A stretch of 64,000 bases of DNA from Buttiauxella ferragutiae. Lineage in GTDB: Bacteria > Pseudomonadota > Gammaproteobacteria > Enterobacterales > Enterobacteriaceae. Made by a program: the position numbers and the translations under genes. Every line of letters starts with the position of its first letter. The stretch's first letter is position 1. The DNA lies in NCBI RefSeq assembly GCF_001654915.1, contig NZ_LXEQ01000027.1; one strand, 5' to 3'. The notes below the pieces were generated by a model. It saw nothing but the letters and a program-made list of their open reading frames with translations. It ran no database searches and was not told the DNA's origin. Of this stretch, positions 52,093-60,170 are shown one piece after another.

Positions 52093-52098
52093 GATTTT

Positions 52099-52129
52099 AA
52101 AGGGTGCTCCGGCACCCTTTCTCTTTTCA
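52099..52129 (+). terminator. Terminator of the deo operon
   Basis: AAAGGGTGC-TCCG-GCACCCTTT stem with a tetraloop, followed by CTCTTTT. Confidence 0.88.
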
Positions 52130-52220
52130 AATTATCTATTCATTTTAATCCATCTATTCCGCTTATCTGCTTTATCTTTCAATTATATAGCGCTATATAT
52201 CTATTCAAGTATCTATTCAT

Positions 52221-52702
52221 ATGAGCGCTCTGACAGATTTATTGCTGCATGGCCCACACACTGCAACCTCATTACGCCAGCGTTTGGGTGTCAGCCAGGC
52301 GACGTTTTCACGTCTGGTGAATACTGAAAGCGATGTCATAAAAGCAGGCGCTGCCAGAGCGACCCAATATGCCCGGATCAGACCAGTGCGCCAGATCCGG
52401 CAATTTCCATTGTGGCAAATAGATGATGCGGGGCAGGCCTGGCGTTTCGGTGACTTGTATCCCATCTGACGCAGGGAAGCTGGCTGGTGATACTGAATAA
52501 TGGCACCGCGCAATGGTTTAACGGTATCCCATGGAATTTAACCGATCTGCGTCCTCAGGGTTTTTTGGGGCGAGCGTGGGGGAAGCGCTTAGCACAGCAA
52601 ACAGGATTACCGGAAGATATTAGCCCGGCGTTTCGCGAGCTTTGCAGAGAGATGTCATTGCAACTTGATACCGTTGAGGCAAGCGTTAAGCGACTCGCCT
52701 AG
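52221..52702 (+). pseudogene. yjjJ: Decayed yjjJ (HipA-like protein)
   Basis: Reading 52221-52469 gives a YjjJ-like N-terminus (GVSQATFSRLV, ARATQYA, PLWQIDDAGQAW) ending at a premature stop; a different frame up to 52702 continues with NGIPWNLTDLRPQGFLGRAW and then jumps to what looks like the protein's extreme C-terminus. Intact YjjJ is about 440 residues, so a frameshift and a large central deletion removing the HipA-type kinase core are inferred. Its stop overlaps that of convergent lplA by 3 bp, as expected at the original gene boundary. Confidence 0.75.
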
Positions 52703-53715
52703 CGCACCGTCTGCGCAATCCACGTGCTCAATTCACGTAATTCCATTTCTTGTTCCGGGAAGTCGGCAATCAGCGTTTCGCATTGCTGTTGCAACATGTC
52801 ACTGCGATACAAACAGCCCTGCAAACGGGCGGCCAGCGCTTCAAGAGGCGCAGGATTTAGGCTGTCTGTGAATATTTTCGCTTGGGTGATATGCCCTTTC
52901 TCAACATCGAAATGCAGTTCAACACCACCCCAGGTAAAACGCTGATCCAGTAAATGGCTAAATGCCGGAGCCTGGCCGAAATTCCATTCCCAGCTACTTT
53001 GGCGGGCAAAGGTTTCAGCAAAGCCAGGTAGGTCGGGCAGGGCATCAGGAGAAATATGTTCTGCTGCCACTCGTTCGCCGTAGAAGGCAAAAAATGACTC
53101 ACGTACCGCATCGCAAACTTGCTCGTGTGTCAGGCCAGGCAGCAGATCGCTGAGGTTTGCCACTCGTCCACGTACTGACGTTATGCCTTTGGCCTGCAGT
53201 TTTTTCTGGTCTGGATTCAGGTAGTTTGCCAGGCGGCTTAAATCGGCATTCAACAGCAAGGTGCCGTGATGGAAACCGCGATCCATCGTTTCCTTATAAG
53301 CCGAGCCGGAAACTTTGCGCACCCCCTCAGCGGTGGCAACTTCCAGATCATTGCGTCCGGAAGCGGTGGCACTGATGCCGAGCACATTAAGCGCATTCAC
53401 CACAATGGCCGTCGACACACTTTTGTCGTATTCCGGTTTTCCCGCCATAAAGGTGAAACAGGTGTTGCCCAAATCGTGGAATACCGCGCCACCGCCGCTG
53501 CTGCGTCTGGCCAGCCGCACGTTATCTTCTTCCATGCGCCGGGTATTACATTCTTTCCACGGGTTTTGCGCCCGGCCAATGACCACTGTATCCGCGTTGC
53601 GCCATAAGAACAGCACGCGCTGGGTTGCAGGCATCTGGCGGAAAATACACTCTTCCACCGCCAGGTTGAACCAGGGATCGTGAGAGTCCGAAATAAGCAG
53701 ACGTAATGTAGACAT
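52699..53715 (-). CDS. lplA: Lipoate-protein ligase A
   Basis: Attaches free lipoate, via lipoyl-AMP, to lipoyl domains of 2-oxoacid dehydrogenases and GcvH. 338 residues, as in E. coli. Lipoate-binding RRSSGGGAVFHD (about residues 70-81), NDLEV...RKVSGSAYKE with the catalytic lysine near residue 133, and HHGTLLL. The C-terminal accessory domain is present. It follows ytjB by 15 bp on the same strand. Confidence 0.96.
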   Translation of the reverse strand: MSTLRLLISDSHDPWFNLAVEECIFRQMPATQRVLFLWRNADTVVIGRAQNPWKECNTRRMEEDNVRLARRSSGGGAVFHDLGNTCFTFMAGKPEYDKSVSTAIVVNALNVLGISATASGRNDLEVATAEGVRKVSGSAYKETMDRGFHHGTLLLNADLSRLANYLNPDQKKLQAKGITSVRGRVANLSDLLPGLTHEQVCDAVRESFFAFYGERVAAEHISPDALPDLPGFAETFARQSSWEWNFGQAPAFSHLLDQRFTWGGVELHFDVEKGHITQAKIFTDSLNPAPLEALAARLQGCLYRSDMLQQQCETLIADFPEQEMELRELSTWIAQTVR

Positions 53716-53730
53716 AGCAGAAGTCCTTTC

Positions 53731-54384
53731 TTATTGGGGTTTATTGGCGCTCGGTTCTTCCTCATCTTCTTTTACTTCGGTATTCGCCGTCAGAAGAAAA
53801 GGAGATTGTTGCCAGCGGGTGCGTTTGCCCTGCAAAAGCGTGCGCGTCAGCACAATGCCAATTGCCAGCGCCAGTAACATCATCAGGCGCAAAATATTGG
53901 TGGTGTTATCCACTTGCTTGGCTTCAGTGGGTAGCGTGTGGGTATCGAGCGTGATGCGCAGATAGCCTACAGGCCCATCTTTATCTTCAATCGGTTGAAC
54001 AATTTGCTGATTAAAATAACTGCCCGCTTTTTTCCCATCCAGAGCGAGTCGATCGCGCACGGCGATCCCTTCGCCCGCATGTGCGACCTGGCTGCCGCCG
54101 TTGTCGTAAACACCTGCATCCAGAATTCGGCTGTCCTGAGTCAATAAATTCAGCACTGTTGAAATCTTTTTCTCATCAGGATTTTCAGACTTCATCAATG
54201 GAATCAGGTTATAGCTCACCTGCCGTGCCAGGGTTCTTGCCAGTTCTTCAAGTTGCACGTTCCGGGCTTGTTGATGCCCCTGGCTAAACCACGACGCGCC
54301 CTGCATCAGTGCGACTAAAAGTGCGAGGCAGATAAGCACAATCACTGCACGATGCAGCCTAAATTTCATTTTTGCCCGAGCCAT
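53731..54384 (-). CDS. ytjB: Inner-membrane protein YtjB (Smp)
   Basis: 217 residues (E. coli 214). An N-terminal membrane segment (AVIVLICLALLVALMQGASWF), a periplasmic domain of about 125 residues, a second segment near residue 165-185, and a charged cytosolic tail rich in acidic residues. Function not established; the topology resembles a sensor or assembly factor. Start at ATG 54384 by alignment (MARAKMKFRLHRAV). Upstream of lplA in one unit, divergent from serB. Confidence 0.93.
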   Translation of the reverse strand: MARAKMKFRLHRAVIVLICLALLVALMQGASWFSQGHQQARNVQLEELARTLARQVSYNLIPLMKSENPDEKKISTVLNLLTQDSRILDAGVYDNGGSQVAHAGEGIAVRDRLALDGKKAGSYFNQQIVQPIEDKDGPVGYLRITLDTHTLPTEAKQVDNTTNILRLMMLLALAIGIVLTRTLLQGKRTRWQQSPFLLTANTEVKEDEEEPSANKPQ

Positions 54385-54467
54385 AATGCACCTTCAATAA
54401 ATTGCTTACTTTAATGTTGCCAGAAGCGGCGTGGACAAGGTAGCCTCATGCGTTGTTTTGTTCCGAA

Positions 54468-54520
54468 TACCCTTAATCATTCGAATTGCTGCGGTGTTGG
54501 CTGTAATCCGAATGATTAAT
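54468..54520. repeat. Degenerate short ERIC-like element
   Basis: TACCCTTAATCATTCGAATT and GCGGTGTTGGCTG resemble ERIC sequence; the right end is changed so that TTAATCATTCG (54473-54483) and CGAATGATTAA (54509-54519) form a perfect 11-bp inverted repeat. It lies in the ytjB-serB promoter region. Confidence 0.5.
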
Positions 54521-54550
54521 GCTATCTCTTAAATCTTTCCTGGAGTTGTG

Positions 54551-55528
54551 ATGCCGAATAGTCTGACCTGGTGCGACCTGCCAACCGACGTATCTCTCTG
54601 GCCTGGTTTGCCGCTATCGTTAAGTGGCGATGAAGTTATGCCACTCGATTACCGTGCTGGCCGCAGCGGCTGGCTTCTGTATGGTCGGAATCTGGATAAA
54701 GAGTGCCTGAATCGCTATCAACGTAAGTTAGGCGCGGCGATGGTTATCGTCACCGCGTGGTGCGTTGAAGATTATCAGGTTATTCGCCTGGCCGGTTCAT
54801 TAACTCCTCGCGCTACCAAACTTGCCCACGAAGCCGGTCTGGATGTTGCGCCACTGGGCAAAATCCCGCATCTGCGCACGCCTGGCCTGCTGGTGATGGA
54901 CATGGATTCCACCGCCATCCAAATAGAATGTATCGATGAAATCGCGAAACTGGCAGGCACTGGCGAAATGGTGGCTGAAGTGACTGAACGCGCGATGCGT
55001 GGCGAGCTGGATTTTGCCGCAAGCTTGAAACAACGCGTTGGCACGCTTAAAGGTGCTAACGCGTCTATTCTGCGCCAGGTGCGTGATGAACTGCCATTGA
55101 TGCCAGGGCTGACGTCACTGGTACTTAAGCTTGAATCCCTTGGCTGGAAAGTTGCGATTGCCTCCGGTGGTTTCACCTTCTTCGCCGAATATCTGCGCGA
55201 CAAATTGCATTTAGATGCAGTGGTGGCAAACGAGCTGGAAATCTGCGACGGCAAGCTCACTGGCGAAGTCATCGGTCAAATCGTTGATGCACAATTCAAA
55301 GCCACAACGCTCCAGCGTCTGGCAGATAAATACGAAATCCCCGTCGCGCAAACCGTCGCGATTGGTGATGGGGCGAATGACTTACCGATGATTCAATCGG
55401 CGGGCCTGGGCATTGCTTTCCACGCTAAACCTAAAGTGAATGAGAAAACAGAAGTCACCATCCGTCATGCTGATTTGATGGGCGTATTCTGCATTCTGTC
55501 CGGTAGCCTTATCCAGGAAGAACGCTAA
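54551..55528 (+). CDS. serB: Phosphoserine phosphatase SerB
   Basis: Last step of serine biosynthesis. 325 residues (E. coli 322). An N-terminal ACT-like region (about residues 20-100) and a C-terminal HAD domain with MDMDSTAIQIECID (nucleophile and acid aspartates), ASGGFTFF and GDGANDLPM. ATG 54551 has GGAG 5 nt upstream; a GTG at 54548 is too close. TAATG overlap with radA shows coupling. Confidence 0.96.
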   Translation: MPNSLTWCDLPTDVSLWPGLPLSLSGDEVMPLDYRAGRSGWLLYGRNLDKECLNRYQRKLGAAMVIVTAWCVEDYQVIRLAGSLTPRATKLAHEAGLDVAPLGKIPHLRTPGLLVMDMDSTAIQIECIDEIAKLAGTGEMVAEVTERAMRGELDFAASLKQRVGTLKGANASILRQVRDELPLMPGLTSLVLKLESLGWKVAIASGGFTFFAEYLRDKLHLDAVVANELEICDGKLTGEVIGQIVDAQFKATTLQRLADKYEIPVAQTVAIGDGANDLPMIQSAGLGIAFHAKPKVNEKTEVTIRHADLMGVFCILSGSLIQEER

Positions 55529-56910
55529 TGGCAAAAGCTCCGAAACGCGCCTTTGTCTGCAACGAGTGCGGCGCAGACTATCCTCGCTGGCAGGGGCAAT
55601 GCAGCGCCTGTCACGCATGGAACACGATCACTGAGGTGCGCATTGCCGCCTCGCCGACGGTTGCGCGTAATGAGCGTTTGTCAGGTTATGCCGGTAGTGC
55701 GGGCGTCAGTAAAGTTCAAAAACTTTCTGAAATCAGCCTCGAAGAGCTGCCGCGTTTTTCTACTGGTTTTAAAGAGTTTGACCGCGTGTTAGGCGGCGGT
55801 GTGGTGCCGGGAAGTGCCATTCTGATTGGTGGTAATCCTGGTGCAGGTAAATCCACGCTGCTGTTGCAAACCTTATGCAAACTCAGCGAACAGATGAAAA
55901 CGTTGTACGTCACCGGTGAAGAGTCGCTGCAACAGGTGGCGATGCGCGCCCACCGTCTTGGGTTGCCGACCAATAACCTGAATATGCTTTCGGAAACTGG
56001 CATCGAACAAATCTGTATGATTGCCGAGGAAGAAGCGCCGAAGCTGATGGTTATCGACTCCATTCAGGTGATGCACATGGCCGACGTACAGTCGTCGCCT
56101 GGCAGTGTGGCGCAGGTGCGTGAGTCAGCCGCTTATCTGACGCGCTTTGCTAAAACGCGCGGTGTGGCGATTATCATGGTCGGTCACGTCACCAAAGATG
56201 GTTCGCTTGCCGGGCCAAAAGTGCTCGAACACTGTATCGACTGCTCGGTGATGCTCGATGGCGATGCCGATTCCCGTTTCCGCACGCTGCGCAGCCACAA
56301 AAACCGCTTTGGTGCGGTGAATGAGTTGGGCGTGTTTGCCATGACGGAGCAAGGGCTGCGTGAAGTGAGCAACCCTTCCGCTATTTTCCTGAGCCGTGGA
56401 GATGAAGTGACGCCCGGCAGTTCGGTGATGGTGGTGTGGGAAGGCACGCGCCCATTGCTGGTAGAGATTCAGGCGCTGGTGGATCAATCCATGATGTCCA
56501 ACCCGCGCCGTGTCGCCGTGGGTCTTGAGCAAAACCGCCTGGCGATTCTGCTGGCCGTTTTGCACCGCCACGGTGGCCTGCAAATGGCTGACCAGGATGT
56601 GTTTGTCAACGTGGTCGGTGGCGTAAAAGTCACCGAAACCAGTGCTGACCTTGCCTTGTTGTTGGCGATGGTTTCCAGCCTGCGCAACCGTGCTTTGCCG
56701 CAAGATTTGGTGGTGTTTGGTGAAGTCGGGTTAGCCGGGGAAATTCGTCCGGTGCCAAGCGGCCAGGAGCGTATTTCAGAAGCCGCAAAACACGGCTTTA
56801 AACGTGCGATTGTGCCGCAGGCCAACGTGCCGAAAAAACTACCGGAAGGGATGCAGGTCTTCGGTGTGAAAAAACTGGCTGATGCGTTGTCGGTGTTTGA
56901 CGACTTATAA
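55528..56910 (+). CDS. radA: DNA repair ATPase RadA
   Basis: RecA-like branch-migration factor in recombination repair. 460 residues, as in E. coli. N-terminal C4 zinc finger CNECGAD...CSACHAW (residues 10-31), Walker A GGNPGAGKST (about 95-104), the RadA motif KNRFG, and a C-terminal Lon-protease-like domain without the catalytic serine role. It starts within the serB stop. Confidence 0.97.
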   Translation: MAKAPKRAFVCNECGADYPRWQGQCSACHAWNTITEVRIAASPTVARNERLSGYAGSAGVSKVQKLSEISLEELPRFSTGFKEFDRVLGGGVVPGSAILIGGNPGAGKSTLLLQTLCKLSEQMKTLYVTGEESLQQVAMRAHRLGLPTNNLNMLSETGIEQICMIAEEEAPKLMVIDSIQVMHMADVQSSPGSVAQVRESAAYLTRFAKTRGVAIIMVGHVTKDGSLAGPKVLEHCIDCSVMLDGDADSRFRTLRSHKNRFGAVNELGVFAMTEQGLREVSNPSAIFLSRGDEVTPGSSVMVVWEGTRPLLVEIQALVDQSMMSNPRRVAVGLEQNRLAILLAVLHRHGGLQMADQDVFVNVVGGVKVTETSADLALLLAMVSSLRNRALPQDLVVFGEVGLAGEIRPVPSGQERISEAAKHGFKRAIVPQANVPKKLPEGMQVFGVKKLADALSVFDDL

Positions 56911-56941
56911 TTGATATTTGCCCAATTTTGCAGGAGGCAGC

Positions 56942-58174
56942 ATGTCGTCTTTTGATTATCTGAAGACTGCTATTCGTCAGCAGAGCGTTACGCTACAGCA
57001 AGTTGCAGAATCCTGCGGCATGACCAAGGGCTATCTTAGCCAGTTACTGAACGCCAAAATCAAAAGCCCAAGCGCGCAGAAACTGGAAGCATTGCATCGT
57101 TTTTTGGGGCTGGAATTTCCACGGCGTGAGAAAAAAGTAGGCGTGGTATTCGGCAAGTTTTATCCGTTGCATACTGGCCATATCTATCTGATTCAGCGCG
57201 CGGCAAGCCAGGTTGATGAACTGCATATCATCATGGGCTATGACGAAACTCGCGATCGCTTGCTGTTTGAAGACAGTGCGATGTCGCAGCAACCGACCAC
57301 CGGTGACCGCCTGCGCTGGCTGTTACAGACCTTCAAGTATCAGAAAAATATCCGCATTCATTCGTTTAACGAAGAAGGGATGGAACCGTATCCGCACGGT
57401 TGGGATGTCTGGAGCCGTGGCATCAAAGCGTTCATGGAAAGCAAAGGGATTAACCCCGACTGCATCTATACCTCCGAAGAGAGCGATGCGCCCCGTTTTA
57501 TTGAACAGCTCGGCATTGAAACGGTGCTTATCGACCCGAAGCGCACCTTCATGAATATCAGCGGCGGCCAGATTCGCGAAAATCCGTTCCGCTATTGGGA
57601 ATATATTCCCACCGAAGTAAAACCGTTCTTTGTGCGAACCGTGGCTATTCTGGGCGGCGAATCGAGCGGTAAATCGTGGATGGTGAATAAGCTCGCCAAC
57701 ATTTTTAATACCACCAGTGCCTGGGAATATGGGCGTGATTACGTCTTTTCGCACCTTGGCGGTGATGAGATGGCGCTGCAATATTCTGACTACGACAAGA
57801 TTGCTATTGGGCATGCTCAGTACGTTGATTTTGCAGTAAAGTACGCGAATAAAGTGGCATTTATCGATACCGATTTTGTCACCACGCAGGCATTCTGCAA
57901 AAAGTATGAAGGCCGCGAACACCCGTTTGTGCAGGCGCTTATTGACGAATACCGTTTTGACTTGGTGATTTTGCTGGAGAACAACACGCCGTGGGTAGCG
58001 GATGGTTTACGCAGCCTTGGCAGTGATACCGACAGGAAATCTTTCCAGAACTTGCTGGTGTCGATGCTGAATGAAAACAACATTAGCTACGTGCATGTGG
58101 AAGAGTCTGACTACGATTCACGCTTCTTGCGCTGTGTGGATTTGGTGAAGGGCTTAATTGGCGAGCGTGGATAA
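56942..58174 (+). CDS. nadR: NAD biosynthesis regulator and bifunctional enzyme NadR
   Basis: Represses NAD genes and also acts as NMN adenylyltransferase and nicotinamide riboside kinase. 410 residues, as in E. coli. N-terminal helix-turn-helix (VTLQQVAESCGMTKGYLSQLL, residues about 15-40), adenylyltransferase domain with GKFYPLHTGH (about 70-79) and ISGGQIREN, and a kinase domain with Walker A GGESSGKS (about 235-242). The ATG at 56942 has AGGAGG upstream; the frame from 56918 is rejected. Confidence 0.97.
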   Translation: MSSFDYLKTAIRQQSVTLQQVAESCGMTKGYLSQLLNAKIKSPSAQKLEALHRFLGLEFPRREKKVGVVFGKFYPLHTGHIYLIQRAASQVDELHIIMGYDETRDRLLFEDSAMSQQPTTGDRLRWLLQTFKYQKNIRIHSFNEEGMEPYPHGWDVWSRGIKAFMESKGINPDCIYTSEESDAPRFIEQLGIETVLIDPKRTFMNISGGQIRENPFRYWEYIPTEVKPFFVRTVAILGGESSGKSWMVNKLANIFNTTSAWEYGRDYVFSHLGGDEMALQYSDYDKIAIGHAQYVDFAVKYANKVAFIDTDFVTTQAFCKKYEGREHPFVQALIDEYRFDLVILLENNTPWVADGLRSLGSDTDRKSFQNLLVSMLNENNISYVHVEESDYDSRFLRCVDLVKGLIGERG

Positions 58175-58179
58175 AACAA

Positions 58180-58260
58180 CCCTCACCCCGGCCCTCTCCC
58201 TGATGGAGAGGGAGAAAACCGCTTAATTCCCTCGCCTGAGGGAGAGGGTTAGGGTGAGGG
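58180..58260. repeat. Palindromic CCCTCACCC-type repeat between nadR and ettA
   Basis: An 81-bp element with outer arms CCCTCACCC / GGGTGAGGG and nested GGCCCTCTCCC...GGAGAGGG pairs. It shares its arms with the repeats flanking lsr. It can form a stable hairpin and probably terminates both convergent genes. Confidence 0.8.
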
Positions 58261-58271
58261 CGTTACAACAA

Positions 58272-59939
58272 TTACTTCGTTACACGCTTGTACTTAATAC
58301 GCTTAGGTTCCAGCGCATCTGCACCCAGGGTGCGTTTCTTGTACTCTTCGTACTCAGTAAAGTTACCTTCAAAGAACTCCACTTTACCTTCATCCTGGTA
58401 ATCCAGAATATGCGTGGCGATACGGTCAAGGAACCAACGGTCGTGCGAGATAACCATGGCACAGCCTGGGAACTCCAGCAGGGCGTTTTCTAACGCGCGC
58501 AGGGTTTCGATATCCAGGTCGTTGGTTGGTTCATCGAGCAGTAGTACGTTGCCGCCAACTTGCAGCAGCTTCGCCAGGTGCAGACGACCACGCTCACCAC
58601 CGGACAACTCACCAACACGTTTACCCTGGTCAACGCCTTTAAAGTTAAAGCGACCAACGTAAGCGCGGCTTGGCATTTCGGTGTTGCCGATACGCATGAT
58701 GTCCTGACCGCCGGAAACTTCTTCCCACACGGTTTTGCTGTTATCCATCGCGTCACGGAACTGATCGACAGAAGCCAGTTTCACGGTTTCACCCAGCTCA
58801 ATAGTGCCGCTGTCAGGTTGTTCCTGGCCTGACATCATACGGAACAGGGTAGATTTACCCGCGCCGTTCGGGCCGATGATCCCGACAATCGCGCCTTTCG
58901 GTACGGCGAATGTCAGGTCTTCAATCAGCAGGCGGTCGCCGTAGGATTTACGCAGGTTGGTAACCTCAACGACTTTATCGCCCAGACGTGCGCCTGGTGG
59001 GATAAACAGTTCGTTGGTTTCGTTACGTTTCTGGTATTCAGTGCTGTTAAGTTCTTCAAAGCGAGCCAGACGCGCCTTGCCTTTAGACTGGCGGCCTTTC
59101 GCACCCTGACGTACCCACTCCAGCTCTTTCTCAATGGATTTACGGCGAGCCGCTTCCGATGAGGCTTCCTGAGCCAGACGTTCGTCTTTCTGCTCAAGCC
59201 ATGAGGAGTAGTTACCTTCCCACGGAATACCTTCGCCGCGGTCAAGTTCCAGAATCCAGCCAGCCACGTTATCGAGGAAGTAACGGTCGTGGGTAATTGC
59301 CACAACGGTGCCTTCGAAATCGTGCAGGAAGCGCTCGAGCCACGCCACGGATTCAGCATCCAGGTGGTTCGTTGGTTCGTCGAGCAGCAGCATGTCTGGT
59401 TTTTCGAGCAGCAGGCGGCAAAGTGCTACGCGGCGGCGCTCACCACCAGACAGGTTTTCAATTTTAGCGTCCCACTCCGGCAGACGCAGTGCATCAGCAG
59501 CACGCTCCAGTTGAACATTCAGGTTATGGCCATCGTGTGCCTGGATGATTTCTTCAAACTTGCCTTGCTGTGCAGCAAGCTTATCGAAGTCAGCGTCTGG
59601 TTCGGCATATTTTGCGTAGACTTCATCCAGACCTTTCAGCGCGTTAACGACTTCGGATACCGCTTCTTCAACGGATTCACGAACCGTGTGCTCGAGGTTG
59701 AGCTGAGGTTCCTGAGGCAGATAGCCAATTTTCAAACCAGGTTGTGGACGGGCTTCGCCTTCGATGTCGGTATCAATGCCGGCCATAATGCGCAGCAGCG
59801 TGGATTTACCGGAACCGTTCAGACCCAGTACACCAATTTTGGCGCCAGGGAAGAAACTGAGCGAGATGTTTTTCAGAATATGGCGTTTCGGCGGAACAAC
59901 TTTGCCGACACGATGCATGGTATAAACGAATTGAGCCAC
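58272..59939 (-). CDS. ettA: Energy-dependent translational throttle protein EttA
   Basis: ABC-F ATPase that binds the ribosomal E site and gates entry into elongation according to ATP/ADP. 555 residues, as in E. coli. Two ATPase domains: Walker A GLNGSGKST and GPNGAGKST, signatures LSGGERRRVALC and LSGGERGRLHLA, with the P-site tRNA-interaction motif linker (about residues 240-320) between. Starts with GTG at 59939. Divergent from slt. Confidence 0.97.
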   Translation of the reverse strand: MAQFVYTMHRVGKVVPPKRHILKNISLSFFPGAKIGVLGLNGSGKSTLLRIMAGIDTDIEGEARPQPGLKIGYLPQEPQLNLEHTVRESVEEAVSEVVNALKGLDEVYAKYAEPDADFDKLAAQQGKFEEIIQAHDGHNLNVQLERAADALRLPEWDAKIENLSGGERRRVALCRLLLEKPDMLLLDEPTNHLDAESVAWLERFLHDFEGTVVAITHDRYFLDNVAGWILELDRGEGIPWEGNYSSWLEQKDERLAQEASSEAARRKSIEKELEWVRQGAKGRQSKGKARLARFEELNSTEYQKRNETNELFIPPGARLGDKVVEVTNLRKSYGDRLLIEDLTFAVPKGAIVGIIGPNGAGKSTLFRMMSGQEQPDSGTIELGETVKLASVDQFRDAMDNSKTVWEEVSGGQDIMRIGNTEMPSRAYVGRFNFKGVDQGKRVGELSGGERGRLHLAKLLQVGGNVLLLDEPTNDLDIETLRALENALLEFPGCAMVISHDRWFLDRIATHILDYQDEGKVEFFEGNFTEYEEYKKRTLGADALEPKRIKYKRVTK

Positions 59940-60170
59940 AGTGCGACTTCGCCTCTTTTTCGTGATTTAAGATGGTGCGTATTAGTGGCGAAGTGTAGCC
60001 GTTTTCAGCAGGTAATCCCAGCAGGGGAAGTGGGATGTGTTACCCGAAACCGCCTTAACGCTTTTATCGACAAAATAACGCCCTTTGGCGTGGCGAATCT
60101 GTAATACCAGGGTTAGCATGAAGTAATTAATGGCGGCACGATGCTGCCGGTGAACATGTGAGGAGAACTT

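Noticed and set aside
59289..60104. Plus-strand frame (271 codons) overlapping ettA
   Set aside because: Antisense to ettA, no credible start signal, low-complexity composition.
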